NCBI GenBank assembly: GCA_963970005.1 | Contig: CAXAMN010021584.1 | Coordinates: forward strand, 2,369,868-2,433,867 | Reading direction: 5' to 3' | Length of the DNA: 64,000 nucleotides | Source of the DNA: Durusdinium trenchii | Taxonomy: Eukaryota > Sar > Dinophyceae > Suessiales > Symbiodiniaceae | Shown: one piece after another, positions 13,201 through 27,300 of the stretch | Numbering within the stretch: position 1 is the stretch's first letter | Layout: each line of letters begins with the position of its first letter | The notes under the pieces: model-generated | The model's input: only the letters and a program-made list of their open reading frames with translations | Told to the model about the DNA's origin: nothing | Databases searched by the model: none | Program-made: the position numbers and the translations under genes

Positions 13201-16200
13201 GGGGCTGAACCCCACTTCAATGTGAGTGAGTCGGAGTGGAGGTCGATGGTCTTTTGAGGAACTCACGACTCTGCTATCTTTATCAATCTCTAGTCATTCC
13301 CTAGGGCCTAGGGCTCCAACCATATCCTCACAAGGTGGTTAGACCCTGCAAACCCACCCCAACCACCTTTGAAACGGAGGTGGGCCAGGAGCCCTGACTT
13401 GGACACCTCGCCAACTCACTGCGAGTGGTCGACCGTCTGACCGATCCTTCGGACAGAAACACCGATCGTTCGTCCGCCCAAGGCACCGCGTAGAAGATGG
13501 TGGCCTTCTTGGTCTGCCCGGCAGACAAAGCGCCCAAGGGAACCTGAGCATTCAGGTCTTGACAGCGGAGGAGGTGAACAAACAAAACGCATGAATCTGC
13601 CATGGAAAGCGGCCGCAAAAGCTGAAACCCATGAGGGGAACTAGCCTTCCTCCTGGTCCTGCAAATCAATTTTCATTAGATCCCTGGTGGCTGAAGGACA
13701 CCATGCCTGGTCAAAGCAAGAAAGGCTCCCCCACAAACCTCCCTGCCATGCCCCAACTCCACTGTGCACGTCGTGTTCGGCCCCCCCAGCCTTTCCTCCG
13801 GCCGACACGTTCCTCCGATCCCAGCCGCGCAGATGGCATAGGCCCCGTCGGACATCGACTTGGACAACTCGGAGCGGGTCACCGCCTTGGGGGATGGCGA
13901 TGGCGATGGCGAGGCGTAGGAGGAAGGGTCCCGGGTGGGCGAAGGAACGGTGAAGGTGGGTAACTCGTCGAAACAGTGTGCTTCCACAGTGTGCAACCCC
14001 ACCCACCCACCACCGGTGACCGGTGTGGCGTGGTTTGAGCCCTTACTTGTGGGCGTACGATCACTCTGTCTTTTGGACCGTACGATCACTTTGGGCTCGT
14101 TCCTTTCGGCCTGACGGTCTGGGGGGAGTGCCCGAGCCTTCGCGGTTGATGGAAGACGTGATTTTGCACGATGGACGGGCACCAACACATTCGGGGTCGA
14201 CAGACTGCCCTGCATGACTACAAATGGTATGGGCACTCTGGTGCACTTGATGGAGGCAACAGATAAGGTGGATCTGCGTGGTTCTCAAAGAAAGGCCAAG
14301 TCCTTATGTTTGAGCTGCAACTATTCACGTGCTGAATCAGTTCCCTAAAGCAGGATGTCAATGTCAATGGTGGCTTTTTTGAGCCGACATCTTCAATTGG
14401 GGCTAGTGAGAAACCGGCTGGAATTCACCAACTCCTCCATTGCTTATAGACCAAATGCAGCATCAGCTTCACTAGATTCTGACTGGTGGTTATAGGGAAT
14501 GAGGGAATGACCACCCACAAGAGATACCTTAAGATTCATGCCCTTATTCCTTACATTCCCTTACTAAACACGATTCAGGATGCCTAGGCCCAAAACCCCA
14601 TGTTGTCGCAGCCCCTCACTCAGTGCAGTGCAAGCCTCCCCGCATCTGTGTTTGTGCGTCTATGCAAGGCCCAAAACTGGCGGCGGATCATTCGCCCAAA
14701 CGTGATAGAGATGAAAGTTGGTCATCAAACCAACTTCAATACTATTCTACTTGGTCTCCAATTCAGTTGGTCTTCACAACTGGTCGTCCAAGTTGGTCTT
14801 CAATACTGTTCTTGTTCCCTCTAGGACATTTTTCGAAAGCTATCGGCTATCGGAAAGAAAAAAGCCGGACCGGACATTGGATTGCAGATTTCCCCCTAAA
14901 ACAATGGCTTTCAGGGTGCTTCAGGGGGGCAAGCACTGTCACCGATCGGAATTGAAGAAAAACACCGAGCAGAGTCCATGGGCCCCTCCAGACACCGAGC
15001 CATGAGTTCCCTCGCCCGGGGCGAGCTGCTGAGCTCCGCCGGCCAAACCGGGGCTCCGGACATAGACCTCAGGCCAATGGCCGTAGTGTTGCAGGATGAT
15101 CGAGTGGCTCCCGGGATTGGGCGAGAAGACGAAGACTTCCTCGTTGCCTTGGGAGGGTGTGGGAGGGTTGGTGAGGTGGAAATCACCGTGGTTGAAGCCC
15201 AGGTCTCAAAAACAGGAACCTCTAGTAGAAGCTCTTTTGATGGGGTTTTGTATGGAAGAAGAGAGACCTTCTAGCTGACCACGTGGGAAAGATGGAATTT
15301 AATGTCTCTGGTTTATAAGCTGTTTCTGCAACCATGAGATACTTTCAAGCTTCAGGACGAAAAGGAAAAGGTCTTCTTATCGTAGTATTATGGGTAGTAA
15401 AGAAAGTATTCATGTAAACCCTCCAACTTTTCCTCAGTTTCGTCTCAAAAAGCAATACAAAACTGGAAGCCTCAACGGTGTGTTGTTTTGCATCCAAAAG
15501 GTGAATGTCTGCAGGGGTCCATGATTGGGTCTGGGGCTGGACTCCAATGTCTGGAACTCGTCATTTTCAGTCAAAACCCTCGACCTGGCCATCCTCCACT
15601 CTCGTATTTTTCTGTCTCAGAACTCTCAAGTCCCTCTCTTCTATGGCCGTCCATCCACACCAACCCGAACCTGCGAAGGAACCTGAAAATCAGGCGATGC
15701 TGCGATGTTCACAGCAAGACTGGTCGACGATGCTCTAGTGCAGGTGCAGTATTCCGAGGTCAACATGTCATCCAGTCATCCAGTCACTCGTCCACTTAAA
15801 CGCAGGCTGTGTGTCTTGAAATTCATACATATATATAATATATATATATTATTCATGCTTAGCACTCCAAGCTGCTATCCTGCACCCGCAGGATCTTCCC
15901 ATGTGCTTGGGGCACGAAGTTGCCCCCGTGGAAGTAACCTGGCGCAAAACCACATCACTGGTTGTTCTCTTCCACTTGCATACATATAGCTTTTTGTATG
16001 TGATTGTACGTGTGTTGTATGTGCTTAGCTTATGGAGAAAAAAAAATCAGAACACGTGAACACATCTCATCTATCATGCCTCATCATCTTCATCTTTTGC
16101 TTGGATCCTCCGACCCCAATCAACTGGATCCTCCCGCCCGGCCCACGCCTTGCTGCTTGGTGGGCCGATCCGAGCTGCCGATCCAGTCATCCGAGGTGCC

Positions 16201-18367
16201 CAGCCACACCTCGGCGAAAGAGACGGTCCGACGGTACAAAAGTCGGCGAAGAGTTCGAGGAAACTACGGTTGACTGAGTGAAGGGCTTAGAACCACTGTC
16301 GTTGTCGTTGTTGTTGCTGCTGCTGCGGACTTCTGTTGTTCTTGTTCCTGCTGAAGATGGGACACAAAAAATGTTGCTTCGACAACATCTGCGGTCCTAA
16401 GCCCTTCGCGGTTGCTTGCCGTTTCCACATACCTATTGGCAGCAGCCTCCAGTCCTGTGGATTTCCGCACCAATCTTCATAGTCACTCCGTGTCTTTAGC
16501 AGAATGCTGTTCCCCCTCCTGAATTTGAGGCAATTTCTAAACAAGCTGCCCAGCTACCCCTCAAAGCCCCCCATCTGATACCCGAACTCCCTATCATCTC
16601 AACCCCCCCACCTCAACCCCCATCTCACTCCCTCAGTTCTCTCAACCCCCAGACCCAGACCCAGACCAAACGGCTCGGCCTTGAGGTCCGACAGCTCGGT
16701 CAAAGCCGTGAACTCGTAGGTGATGCGCAAGATCATGCCATCCCCCGCGAAGGAGTATCTCCCTCACCGAAGCGGCTCCCGAAGCGAGGCTCGGAGACTC
16801 GACTTCGTCCCACGAATGTGGACGACGGGAACTGGGCACAACCGGCCGAACGTGTTGAATCTATGGGTCCATGTCTTGACAGGGGGTACATCGATCAGAC
16901 TCGGTAGACTCAGTAGACGTGAGCTTGTTTGATCCGTTTTGTGTATCTCTACGTGAAGTCAGGTTCCATTAGTGCTTACGCATGCACGCTCCTGGGTGAA
17001 GTCCGAAAGTCCAAAAAGAATCAGGTTCATCATGGTCATCGTCTTCTCACCATCACTGACCTCTCATCTGCGTATCTAAACCACAAAGATGCACAAATAC
17101 CACCACAAACACTGTTTGGGAAAGCAATAAATGTCAGAGCTGACCCAAATTTAGCCACCCGATCCCCAGAGAAAACTACCTGATTAGCCTACTGTCTGTG
17201 TCCTTTCTCTATGTCCCTTGTCCACAAAGCCCAGGAGCGAATCACTTCTGCCTGGCCAATGGCGAAACTCCGCTGGCGAGAAAGTCCAATCGGTTAGGCA
17301 GCTAAGCATAGCTAAGCATGGGAGTCAAGAAAAGAACAATGGCGTGGTTGCAAAGGGACTTCATCCAAATAATGTGCCCGATTTCGTTCGAATCTGGAGG
17401 GTGGTGTCTGTGATTTCCTCTCTGCAATAGCCCTTTGGTGTCCGCAAACAGGGAGACCTGGCGGCCCGTTCGGCAAGGGCCCAGGCAATGGATCTCCAGG
17501 CGCGAGTCAGGTTCCGTTTGGGGCCATTGGTCCTCCCATGGTCCCATAGACATGTGGAGCGACCGATCTGCAAACTAACCTCTCTGGTCGAACGTCAGCA
17601 CAGGAGAAGGCCCTTCGAATCACACTCCCACGCCATATGACCAGTTCAGTCCCGTGCTCTCGATCTTGCTTTCGCACGTCCCTTGCTCGAGAGCCTTGCA
17701 GTTTTGATCCTCCCTCCGCGTGTCGTTCTTCCGCCTTGGAGACGCCGTTCACGGTGACCTGCGAGCGGATGGACAAGCTCTGCCCAGGCGTGGAGCTCTC
17801 GATGGCTGGCTCACCTGAAGCGTGCGGTCCCCGGAGCCGCGCGCGTGGGATGCACGTGGCGGGGCGCCAGGAGCAGGTATTGAGCTACTTACTTGTGTTG
17901 GCTGGATTTAAAGCCCACCAAAGCCATCCAAAGCCAATCTATAGAAGCAATCGCCCAGTGAAACACCCTACAACAAGATCGGCAACCAACTGAGTGGAAG
18001 TTCTTGCAAGAAAGAGGCGGTGAATTTCAGTGAGTTCCCTGGAAAAGTGTGGAATTGATGATGTCACCTCCGGAACTCTGGAGGTTTCATGAACAAATGG
18101 ATCGAAGACTTGGCACAGAATCTGTTCATGCCACTGATGAGAAACCCCACCTCGGATGGCTCTCTTGAGGACTGAGCCCATCTCCCCCAGATTGACCTGG
18201 CAAAACGGCTTTGAACCCCAGTGGTTTGGGTCGTCCTCCGGCTCCAGCCGCGACTGAGGTCCCAGACCCCCAATCTCCGCCTTCTCTCCATTCACCTGAA
18301 TTGGGCTCCCATGGCCGTTCCCACGGCCCAAAGAGAGAGAGGGAGAGAGGGAGAGAGAGAGAGAGAG

Positions 18368-18398
<31 letters not shown>

Positions 18399-21300
18399 AC
18401 AAGAGAGTGTGCAACCAAGCCAGGCACAAGGCACGGTTTTCGGGATCATCTGCGCCATCCATTTTTGGTGCGGGTTTGTTTGTGAAAAGGAAACAGGAAG
18501 CGTCTCTGCCCATGAGCCCGAAAGAGCCAGTTGGCACGTGCCTTGATGGCGTAGTTCAGCTTGAAGGTACCATAGGTGAGCTTGGTCCACCCATGTTGCT
18601 GGGAGAAATAGAAAGGTTGCCCCAAACCTTAGCTCTCAAACTACGACACAAGTAAAAGCAATCACACGGTCGGGGGTGCTCACCGCCGCGACACTGGGTT
18701 CATGTTGGGTCGCACTGCTTCCTCTGAAGGGTCCTACTCCTGTTCTACCTGCGGAGCCTTGACCAGAAGCATCAGCCCTGCTTTTGTTCGGCCAGCGACT
18801 TCCATCGTTCAGCACAGCGATCTTCAAGTAAGGGTTCTGCAGGACCTCGGCAGTGTCAGGACCCTTCCTTCAGAAAGTGAATTGGAAAAACCTACCCACT
18901 GATCTCATCATGTTGATTGGTGACAGATCATTGAGTCATTGAGCCGTGACAGGGCATTGACTGCAGAGTCGATAAGCGGTAGGCAACAAATTGAAACACG
19001 GTGTACCAAGTTCACCAAGTATCTCAAGAGTTCCATGAAAGTGGTTCTGGTTCACGTAATTCAGCCAAAACCCTACCCCAAAAGCCATTCAAGAACCCGA
19101 GAGTGAATCAAATTTCAGGTAGCTTCAAGCTGCTGCTGTTGCTACTCTGTTGCTGCTGCGTAACCTAAAACAACTCCCTCCGTCCCGAAGGGGCTAGCGG
19201 CTAGAGCCTTGGGGGCTGAGAAGATCTCGATGTTGTGGAGTCGATCGTCGATCCCTCAAAGCAACCGGTTTCAGCACATCTCTCCAGCCCCTGAAGTCAC
19301 TGTCATCCATGGTGTTCCGAACGTCCCTCGTCCAGTGTGGTGGTGCCAAAACTACTTGTTCGTGGTGTTTGCACGGACAAGTTAGGACGTCCCCTATCGC
19401 TTTTCAGGGCTTTGGTCTTTCCACCGATATTTTTGCATTCCATGCAGGGAGTGCAATTTGAGAATTGGGGGTGGACGAACCGTTGGTCAGCAACGACGGG
19501 TGGGTAGCAGCAGCAGTAGCAGCAGCAGACCACCCGTAGACCAGCAGACTGGCACACCAGGAGGGGCAGCAAGCCACTAGCAAGGCAGGCAGCCAGCGCA
19601 AGATCAGCAACAGCAGCAGCAGCAGCGAGCAAACCAGCAAATCAGAAGCAGCAAGAGCAGCAGAGCAGCAAGCAAAAGCAAGCGGCAGCAGGCAGCAACA
19701 GCAGCAAAGCAGCAAGCACCAGCAAGCAGCAGCAAGCAGGCAGCTAGCACCAGCAAACCCAGCAGCAGCAACAACCCAGCAGCAAACCAGTAACCCAGAA
19801 GCAGCAACACCAGCAAGCAGCAGCAGGCAGCAACAGCGGCAGCGGCAGCAGCAAAGTAGCGAGCAGGCAGCCAGCACCAGCAAAACCAGCAGCAGCAGCA
19901 GCAGCAGCAGCAAGCCAGCAGCAAACCAGCAGCAGACCAGCAAACCAGAAGCAGCAACACCGGCAAGCCAGCAGCAGCAGCAGCAGAGCAGCAAGAAGAG
20001 GCAAGCAGGCAGCAACAGCAGCAGTAGCAGCAGCAAAGCAGCAAACACCAGCACGCAGCAGCAAGCAGGCAGCCAGCAGCAGCAAAGCCAGCCAGCACCA
20101 GCAAAAGCAGCAGCAAACCAGCAGCAAACCAAGTGTACGTGTGGGGATCTTGTCATGTGGCTGAGAAAACATACCTTGCTTCGTTGGGGTATCGTTGAAA
20201 TCGCCCATTAATGGAAGCAAAAACGGATCCGCACTCTTTCCCGAGCTCTGCCCATGATCAAGTTCAAGCTGAGTAGATCCCCGGTGTGCAGGCCAAAACG
20301 GCTCCAAGCTGTGACAACTTCTAAGGATCTGTCCATCTCACTGGCTGCAATGCAAGTCTTAGAGGTATCGTGTTTTTAGGACATCGAGGAAAACATTGAA
20401 AGCGCTAGCTGCGTGAAGCGCCCCATTTAAAACTACACGACGCTGGTTTTGTCTCTGACTCTAGTCTCCTCGCACCAGCCCAGCGGCATTCAACCCATCA
20501 CTCGGACCGCTCACACTGGTGCTCGCCATTGCCGGCGCCATGGTCACTGCCATGGTCGGTGCCATCGTCACCGGCGCCATGGTCACGGGAGCCATGGTTG
20601 CTGGCGCTGTGGCCGTCGGCACTATCGCAGCCGCATGGCCTGCAAGGACGGACTGAGTGGAGGGCGGATGATGAGTTGGTCATGCGCGGACCCAAAGCCA
20701 TGACGCTTTTGGGTGTTCATCAGAAAAATGTGTGTGTGTCCACACCTGTGCCTAGGTTTTGAGTCACAAAGGACGCTACTAGGGGCCCCTGGTTTCGCTA
20801 CTAAGGGCTCCTAGTATCGCTATTAGCGTGCAGTTTTTCAAATCAGAAACAGCGCGAGCAAAAAGATGCAGGGGGCTCGTGGACGCATGGATGGCACGAG
20901 CCAACGAAGACCCATCCATGTCGTCGTGATACCAGACCTGATCAGTCTGGCGTACCTGCAACCTTTTAACACTTTGGCAGCCTTATCCGTTTCACCCAAT
21001 GTTAAACTATTCAAGTACTGCCGACTCTTTCACCATTCCGTTATGCAAGTCAAGGTCTACAATGCAGCGGGTAATGTAATCATCTAAAGTGGGACTTCAT
21101 TCTGATCCTAGCTCTTGCGAGCAACCATCCAAGTGTGTACTCGCCACAGAGTCCCACTGAGGGCTGTGGTGTGATCCCCGTCGAGGGGCGCAGCATGTGC
21201 ATCTTGGCGTTTCATTCGATTACTTCTGGCTTGACGGTTCTGCTCGATACCAATGATTTCATGCCGCAGGGCTTACTGAGACTCATGGTCCAGACCAGAT

Positions 21301-24300
21301 TTGCACTTCCATGCATGTGTCTAAGCTTCGGACTCAGACATGTCAGCGCATGTGCTTTTCATGCTCTTGGGTTCTTTCTCTCTTTCTGTTGCGTTTCGTT
21401 TCTTGAGGCCTTTCTTTAGGTTTCAGGTACCTTTCAGACAAGGGTGCGCCGGCCAAAATCGGCTTGACTTGAATGCCTATGATGGCACACCCTATCCCAC
21501 CCTCCCCCCTACCTCCCTGCCCCTGGGCCTCCGTTGCTATCCCACCCGCTATTTAGGGTAACAGAAGGAAATCGCACTCAACACACTTGTGTGTTGGTGC
21601 CTTTCCTTCTGTTTCTCCTGTCCTACTTCTAGCTACCCGGGCGGTTTAAGACAAAAGTCCCGCTCGCTAACTACTTTCGTTTAACTAAGTGGGCCTCGTA
21701 ACTACACCCATCTTTCTTTCTTGCCCTCTTAGTCTGCTTTTGTTTTGTTTTCTTTGTCTGTCTTTCTAAGGCTTATTAGGTGGCTAGTAATTTTTCCGCA
21801 GCGCCAATATTGGCGCTATGTGTACAAAGAGCGCACCGATTACGGCCTTGTCTTTGTGTATGTATCCATACATGTGCTTAAGGCTTTGCGTCACCAACGA
21901 CGCTACTAGGGGCTTCTGGAATCGCTATTGGGAGCAAGGACGGTACTACTAGGGGCCTCTGGCCGTTCTACGGGGAGTAAGGACGCTACTAGGCTCCTGG
22001 CCTCACTACTAGTTTGCAAGCAGGGGAGAGCGCGCCGAGTACTGCTTCGTGTGTGTGTCCACACCTGTGCCTAAGGTTTTGAGTCACAAAGGACGCTACT
22101 AGGGGCCCCTGGTTTTGCTACTAAGGGCTCCTAGTATCGCTATTAGCGTGCAGTTTTTTCAAATCAGAAACAGCGCGAGCAAAAAGATGCAGGGGGCTCG
22201 TGGACGCATGGATGGCACGAGCCAACGAAGACCCATCCATGTCGTCGTGATACCAGACCTGATCAGTCTGGCGTACCTGCAACCTTTTGACACTTTGGCA
22301 GCCTTATCCGTTTCACCCAATGTTAAACTATTCAAGTACTGCCGACTCTTTCACCATTCCGTTATGCAAGTCAAGGTCTACAATGCAGCGGGTAATGTAA
22401 TCATCTAAAGTGGGACTTCATTCTGATCCTAGCTCTTGCGAGCAACCATCCAAGTGTGTGTCAAGTCCTGTCCCTAAGGACCCCTGACACCCATGGACAT
22501 TATAGCAGGGGGGCCCATGGACATTTGAATGGCATGGGCCAACGAAGACCCATCCAAGCTATCGTGCAAACGTACCTGCAACCCACTTTAAGTTTTGCCA
22601 CGTTTCAACTGTTGACTAAGCTGTGACTCCAATTCCTTAAGGTGCTAGCACGCCTTTGTTCAAACATTCTTTTCCGCTGACGAATCACCCTTCCGTTCTG
22701 CAAGTTAAGCTCTATAGCTCTCAGTAACGTACAGTGCTAGTCTCACGGGAATTTCCAAACTGATATAGCTCTTGTGAGCATGGATCTAAGTGCCTTTTAA
22801 TGTGTGTTCTTTCTTCTTGGGGAGGGCTCTTTTTGGGGAGGGTTACTGTAATCAGTGAAACACTCCTGCCAGCGGGCTTTCCTGCACAGAACTTGCTGAA
22901 CATGTCATCCCGCTGACCTGCGGTTTCTGCTTCCGCACTGACCCTGGTGAGGTGCGAGAGTTGGCTGGCCGAGGCAGCCTGAGAAGGCATCGACACGGCA
23001 TCGTGCGTAGCTGGAGATGGGCCCAGTCTGGATCACCTGGGCCCACCCTTGATAGAGATGGGCCCAGTCACAGGCGATCGGGGATCTCCCGATTTTCGCT
23101 CTCACACCCATGGACGATCTGCTTGGACCACTAATCTCCTCCTGTTCGGGGCCCTTTTGGAGCCTGACTGAAAGTCTTTGGAACTACTGACCAGATCGAG
23201 TAACTGGATCCACTGGCATAGATATGGCTCAAGAATCAACGGACCAACAAAACAAATGTTTCGTCCCGTTTGGCCGACCGACCATCGAGCGCGGGCGCGC
23301 TCAGCACCCGATTTGATTGAGCCCTTCCCACGTTGAAAAATGAGGGTTGGTCAAAGCTGTGGTACAGCTTTGTAACACTTTTTTTTATGGCATCAGCTTG
23401 GCATGACTACAAAAGAACTCCAGCCAAAGCTCTGCATAGAAAAAGCTCGCGCGCTTCGTCTCTCCAAAGGCTGCGTCACCACAGGGTACCTCGCTAATCG
23501 GCATGGCTTCGAACAAATGCCGTACAAGAACAGCCACCATCAACCAGTGACCTCCAAAACAAGAGAGAACTGGATTTATTTCAAGAGGATTCACATGATT
23601 GACTCGTTTCTACACTAGGGGTGACAAGGAAGAGATGTGCAAAATGCTGTGTCCAAAGATGAGCTAGGATTGGCGTGGCAGTGGCATTCAAGTTGTTCAG
23701 AGTCCGTATGGCCCTATCTCCATCCTCAACTCAAAATCAAGAAATGAGATGAAATGAGTATCCTCAAACCACAAATGCAAAAGGGGATATACTATATGCA
23801 TTGTCCCCTACTCTATCTACCAAATGACCGTGCCTCCGCCCATTCAAAGCGCCCTCTTTGCCCAAACACCAAGCTTCCTACCTCAAAACACTCCAGTGGT
23901 CAAAATACTCAAATACTCAAAGGCCTTGAAAAGAAGGCGCTGAAAAAAAGCATCAAGACAGTGTCGGACTGATCACTGTTCCAACAGTCTGTTCACTCCA
24001 ACGGCAGAAGCGGACGTGCCGTCCTCCGGGCCTCCGGTCCCCCCCGGACTGCACGGTCCAAGTCGCATAGATGCCATAGGCTCCATCCGAGGTGGACTGC
24101 GACATGTCGGACATGGTTGCAGCCTCAACAAGGATGCACAGGAACACGGCATCGAAAGGATACAACTGGGACCTCGAAAGGATAAGCTACACATGGCCTC
24201 TAAGTCTCCCAACAAAAGTATCGGTACATGATTGGTTTCAAGCTTGAGACCATGTCCTTCCAGGACAATTCCCCACTTCTCTCCTTCTCTTGAAAAAAAA

Positions 24301-27300
24301 GGGGCATAGACCTGGGACCAATTCCCATAGTGCTGCAAGATGATGGCATGGCTCTCCAGCTGCGGAGAGAAGGCGAAGACCGACTCCTCACCTGGCAAGA
24401 CCGACACTCCACCGCTTCCACCCGGAGCCACCAAAGGAGGGCCAGTCCGATGGAACACAACAGTTTTTCAAATACCCCGCTGGCAGTGCCCAAGTGCTCA
24501 TGTTCCCAAGGTGATGATCATCTGATATGGGTCTGATATGATATGTACTGACATGTTATAAGATTGGTTTTGAACGAAAAGTACCCCATCCCAACTCCCA
24601 CGAAAACGACCAGCGCAAAAGCGCATGACGCATTGAGGCCTATCATGATCTGAATGCAAGGAAGACTTTGAGTCCCATGTGTAGCCCTATGACGGAAGGT
24701 TGCGAAAGGAGACATGTCGCTTCGCGGTAATTTACCGCAAAAAAAAAAAACATCTTGAAACTGTCGGGGTTGATTTCCCCTGGATTCTGTAATTCTATAT
24801 TCTATGCAATTCTGCACAACTCTGCCATTTCATCGAAAGATTCCACCATCTCGTGAAGGGAGTCACAACCTATCATTCATGAAACTATCTTATCTGACTC
24901 CTCCTCTCCAAAGAGCCGAAAGAATCCAGCGTGTAACTAACCCTCATCCTCATCCTGCCTTAAAACCCCATTCCGCTCGGTCCATCGACCGCGGTACCCG
25001 TCCGCCTGACTGGACCCGCAAGACATGCCCATGAGGTTCGTGCACGAAGCTACCCCCACGAAAGTTGCCTGCAACGCTTGGCAGGACGAGGTGGGCGTGA
25101 CACACACTGGTGGAGTTGTCATGGAGTGGTATCTTCCAAGACTTTGGACCTTTTTGGACCTCTGAACCACTGCTCACCAGGGTGAGTTCTTCTCCTTTTA
25201 CTTGGGTCCTCCTGGAGATACCGGAGATACACCCAAAACATCCCAAACCACATGTAGTGCATCCAAGAGGTCTGTTTGACACCTTCATCTCTCTCTTCCT
25301 CGAGACCGAAATGAGCTTGTGGCACGTGTGGCTTGCTTGCTGCCGCTTCGAAGTCTGAATGTCCTCCACAAAAACAACACCAACCGCACTAAGCATGGAT
25401 AAAATGATAAAGCTCTGCACCACTCGCCCCGAATCCGGATGAATGTGGGACGTTACGGGCCTTGCTCCTTGCTGGGTCGATCGCTGGTGCCAATCCAATC
25501 GTCCGAGGTGCCCAGGTAGACCTCGTGGGTCGTTCGGTTCGGGTTCGGGTTCACGGAGGGTGCTGCGGTGAACACCCGGGTGTTCACCGGGGGGGAGGGG
25601 CTTGGGGGGGGGGCGTAGGGTGTTCTCTGTTGACCCTCAACCGGTGAGATTCCTCTCGAATCCCGCTGTGGATTTGAAGCATTTGTTCGCTCTCACATCT
25701 ATCCCGCTTCGATCCACAGGGTTCCACCGTGTGCGTATTTGTTTTTGTCCACAATGAATGAACTTCAAGGGTTTGTGGAAAACAAACTTGCAAAGGGTAC
25801 AAACACAGAGACAGTCATGAGTCATAACAAACTTTCCAGATCCATGTATTCTATGGGTTCAGAAAAACAGGTTGTCACCAAATGTCGTCCGAAGTCTTCA
25901 GCTTCCTGCGTCCCATCGCAGCTCATCTGCCTGAAGATTGTACAAAGGAGTCAACGCTGTGAAGGTGAAGGTGATGTTCAAGACCATGCCATCGCCCAGA
26001 AAGCTGTAGCTACCTGAGTCCGCACAGACGATCACCCAGCCACCGGGTCACCGAGAAACACCGAGAGTCACCGCCGACGCAACGTCCCGCAACGTCGGTC
26101 GCCGCATCGACGCGCCAAGGGACGGGTCAAGGTGGCCTGGCGGTCCGGTCCACGTGCGCTCTTCGCGGGCGCGGAGAGCGATGGACCGTTGAGAAAGGGA
26201 AGAGCTGAGGCGAGCCCAGTGGTTGATGATGGTGCTTTCTTTCCTGAATTAACAGCTGAGCTGCCTTAAAGCCCACATCCTGCAAGAGGTTTGCAAATCT
26301 AAGGGGTGCAGAGAGAACAGGTGCAGGTTCCTCGGTCTGTATACATGTGGTTGCAGCCAATTCCTTTTTGCGCTGTGGAGGCAAAATTGATGTCTATAAT
26401 ATATATATATGTGTGTGTGTGTGTCTTTCCACTCGCTTGGGTTTTCGCAGCCCTACAACCGCTGGATATGTGATCTTGATGACGGAGGTAGAAGGAGAAA
26501 CTCTTTGCATTCTTATTCCTACAGGTCAAGGAGCTCATTTGATCATTTGACTGGATCCGGTCATGCAAAGCCAGTACTCAATGAGGTTAAGGACCAGGTT
26601 TAACTTGGCCCGACTGGACTTGTAGCGTTGTGTCACCGAACTCTAACTGCGCTCCCCTTGCTCCTTTGCCACTTCGTGACTCCGTGTCATTTGCTACTGA
26701 CTTGGGGCACGGAGCTTGAGGAGACGGGAGATTCTCACCCTCTCAAGGATCAAAATGAGTTGTTTGAGTTTAGTTGAACTCTGGAGGATGTGATCTCCAT
26801 ATATTATATATATATATTTATACTAGATTCTAGATACCAGACCAGAGACGAGGTGGTTTGGGCTGTACATTGCTCTGCAATGCTGCGCATGTGTCATGGC
26901 GGTGGAGGAAGAAATCCTAGAAACAACACCTGGAACCCCCAGAAACACACCGAAAATACAAATGTGTTGGTTGGTTTTGGTCGAGCTCAAGTGGTGTTGG
27001 GTGTGCCTTTCTTCACCGTCAAAAGTCTTGCCAGTCGCGCCCAGCACCGCAGACGGAGTGCTCGACCAGGACAGTCAGTAAGTCGGTGAGCTAAACAGCG
27101 GATTTGTGAGGGTTCCCCAGACATACTGTAATACAGGTAATGATTAGATATAATTAGATTGGTTTTAATGAATCCCCCAATAAAACTTGTGTAGAACATC
27201 AGCTATCGGCTATCTATTTGGAGACTTGAGCCACCCATGACCCTTTTTTCCTAAGAGAGACCATGATCCGCAAAAATCCGGACAGCACGTTGGAGTCCCA

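Larger units (their letters stand above)
11320..18799 (-). other. Introns of repeat unit 2
   Basis: Apart from the listed exons this contains a TA tract (about 15823-15853) and a GA/GAAA microsatellite (about 18337-18398). Nothing else supported. Confidence 0.5.

Noticed and set aside
19404-20156. 250-codon minus-strand frame rich in Leu, Cys and Ala
   Set aside because: It is the translation of the CAG-rich repeat. All frames in that tract give similar low-complexity products, and no splice context supports it.
23222-23234. TGGCTCAAG, like the end of the dinoflagellate spliced leader
   Set aside because: Only about nine bases match and the preceding bases do not resemble the leader, so a relic of a retroposed mRNA is not supported.
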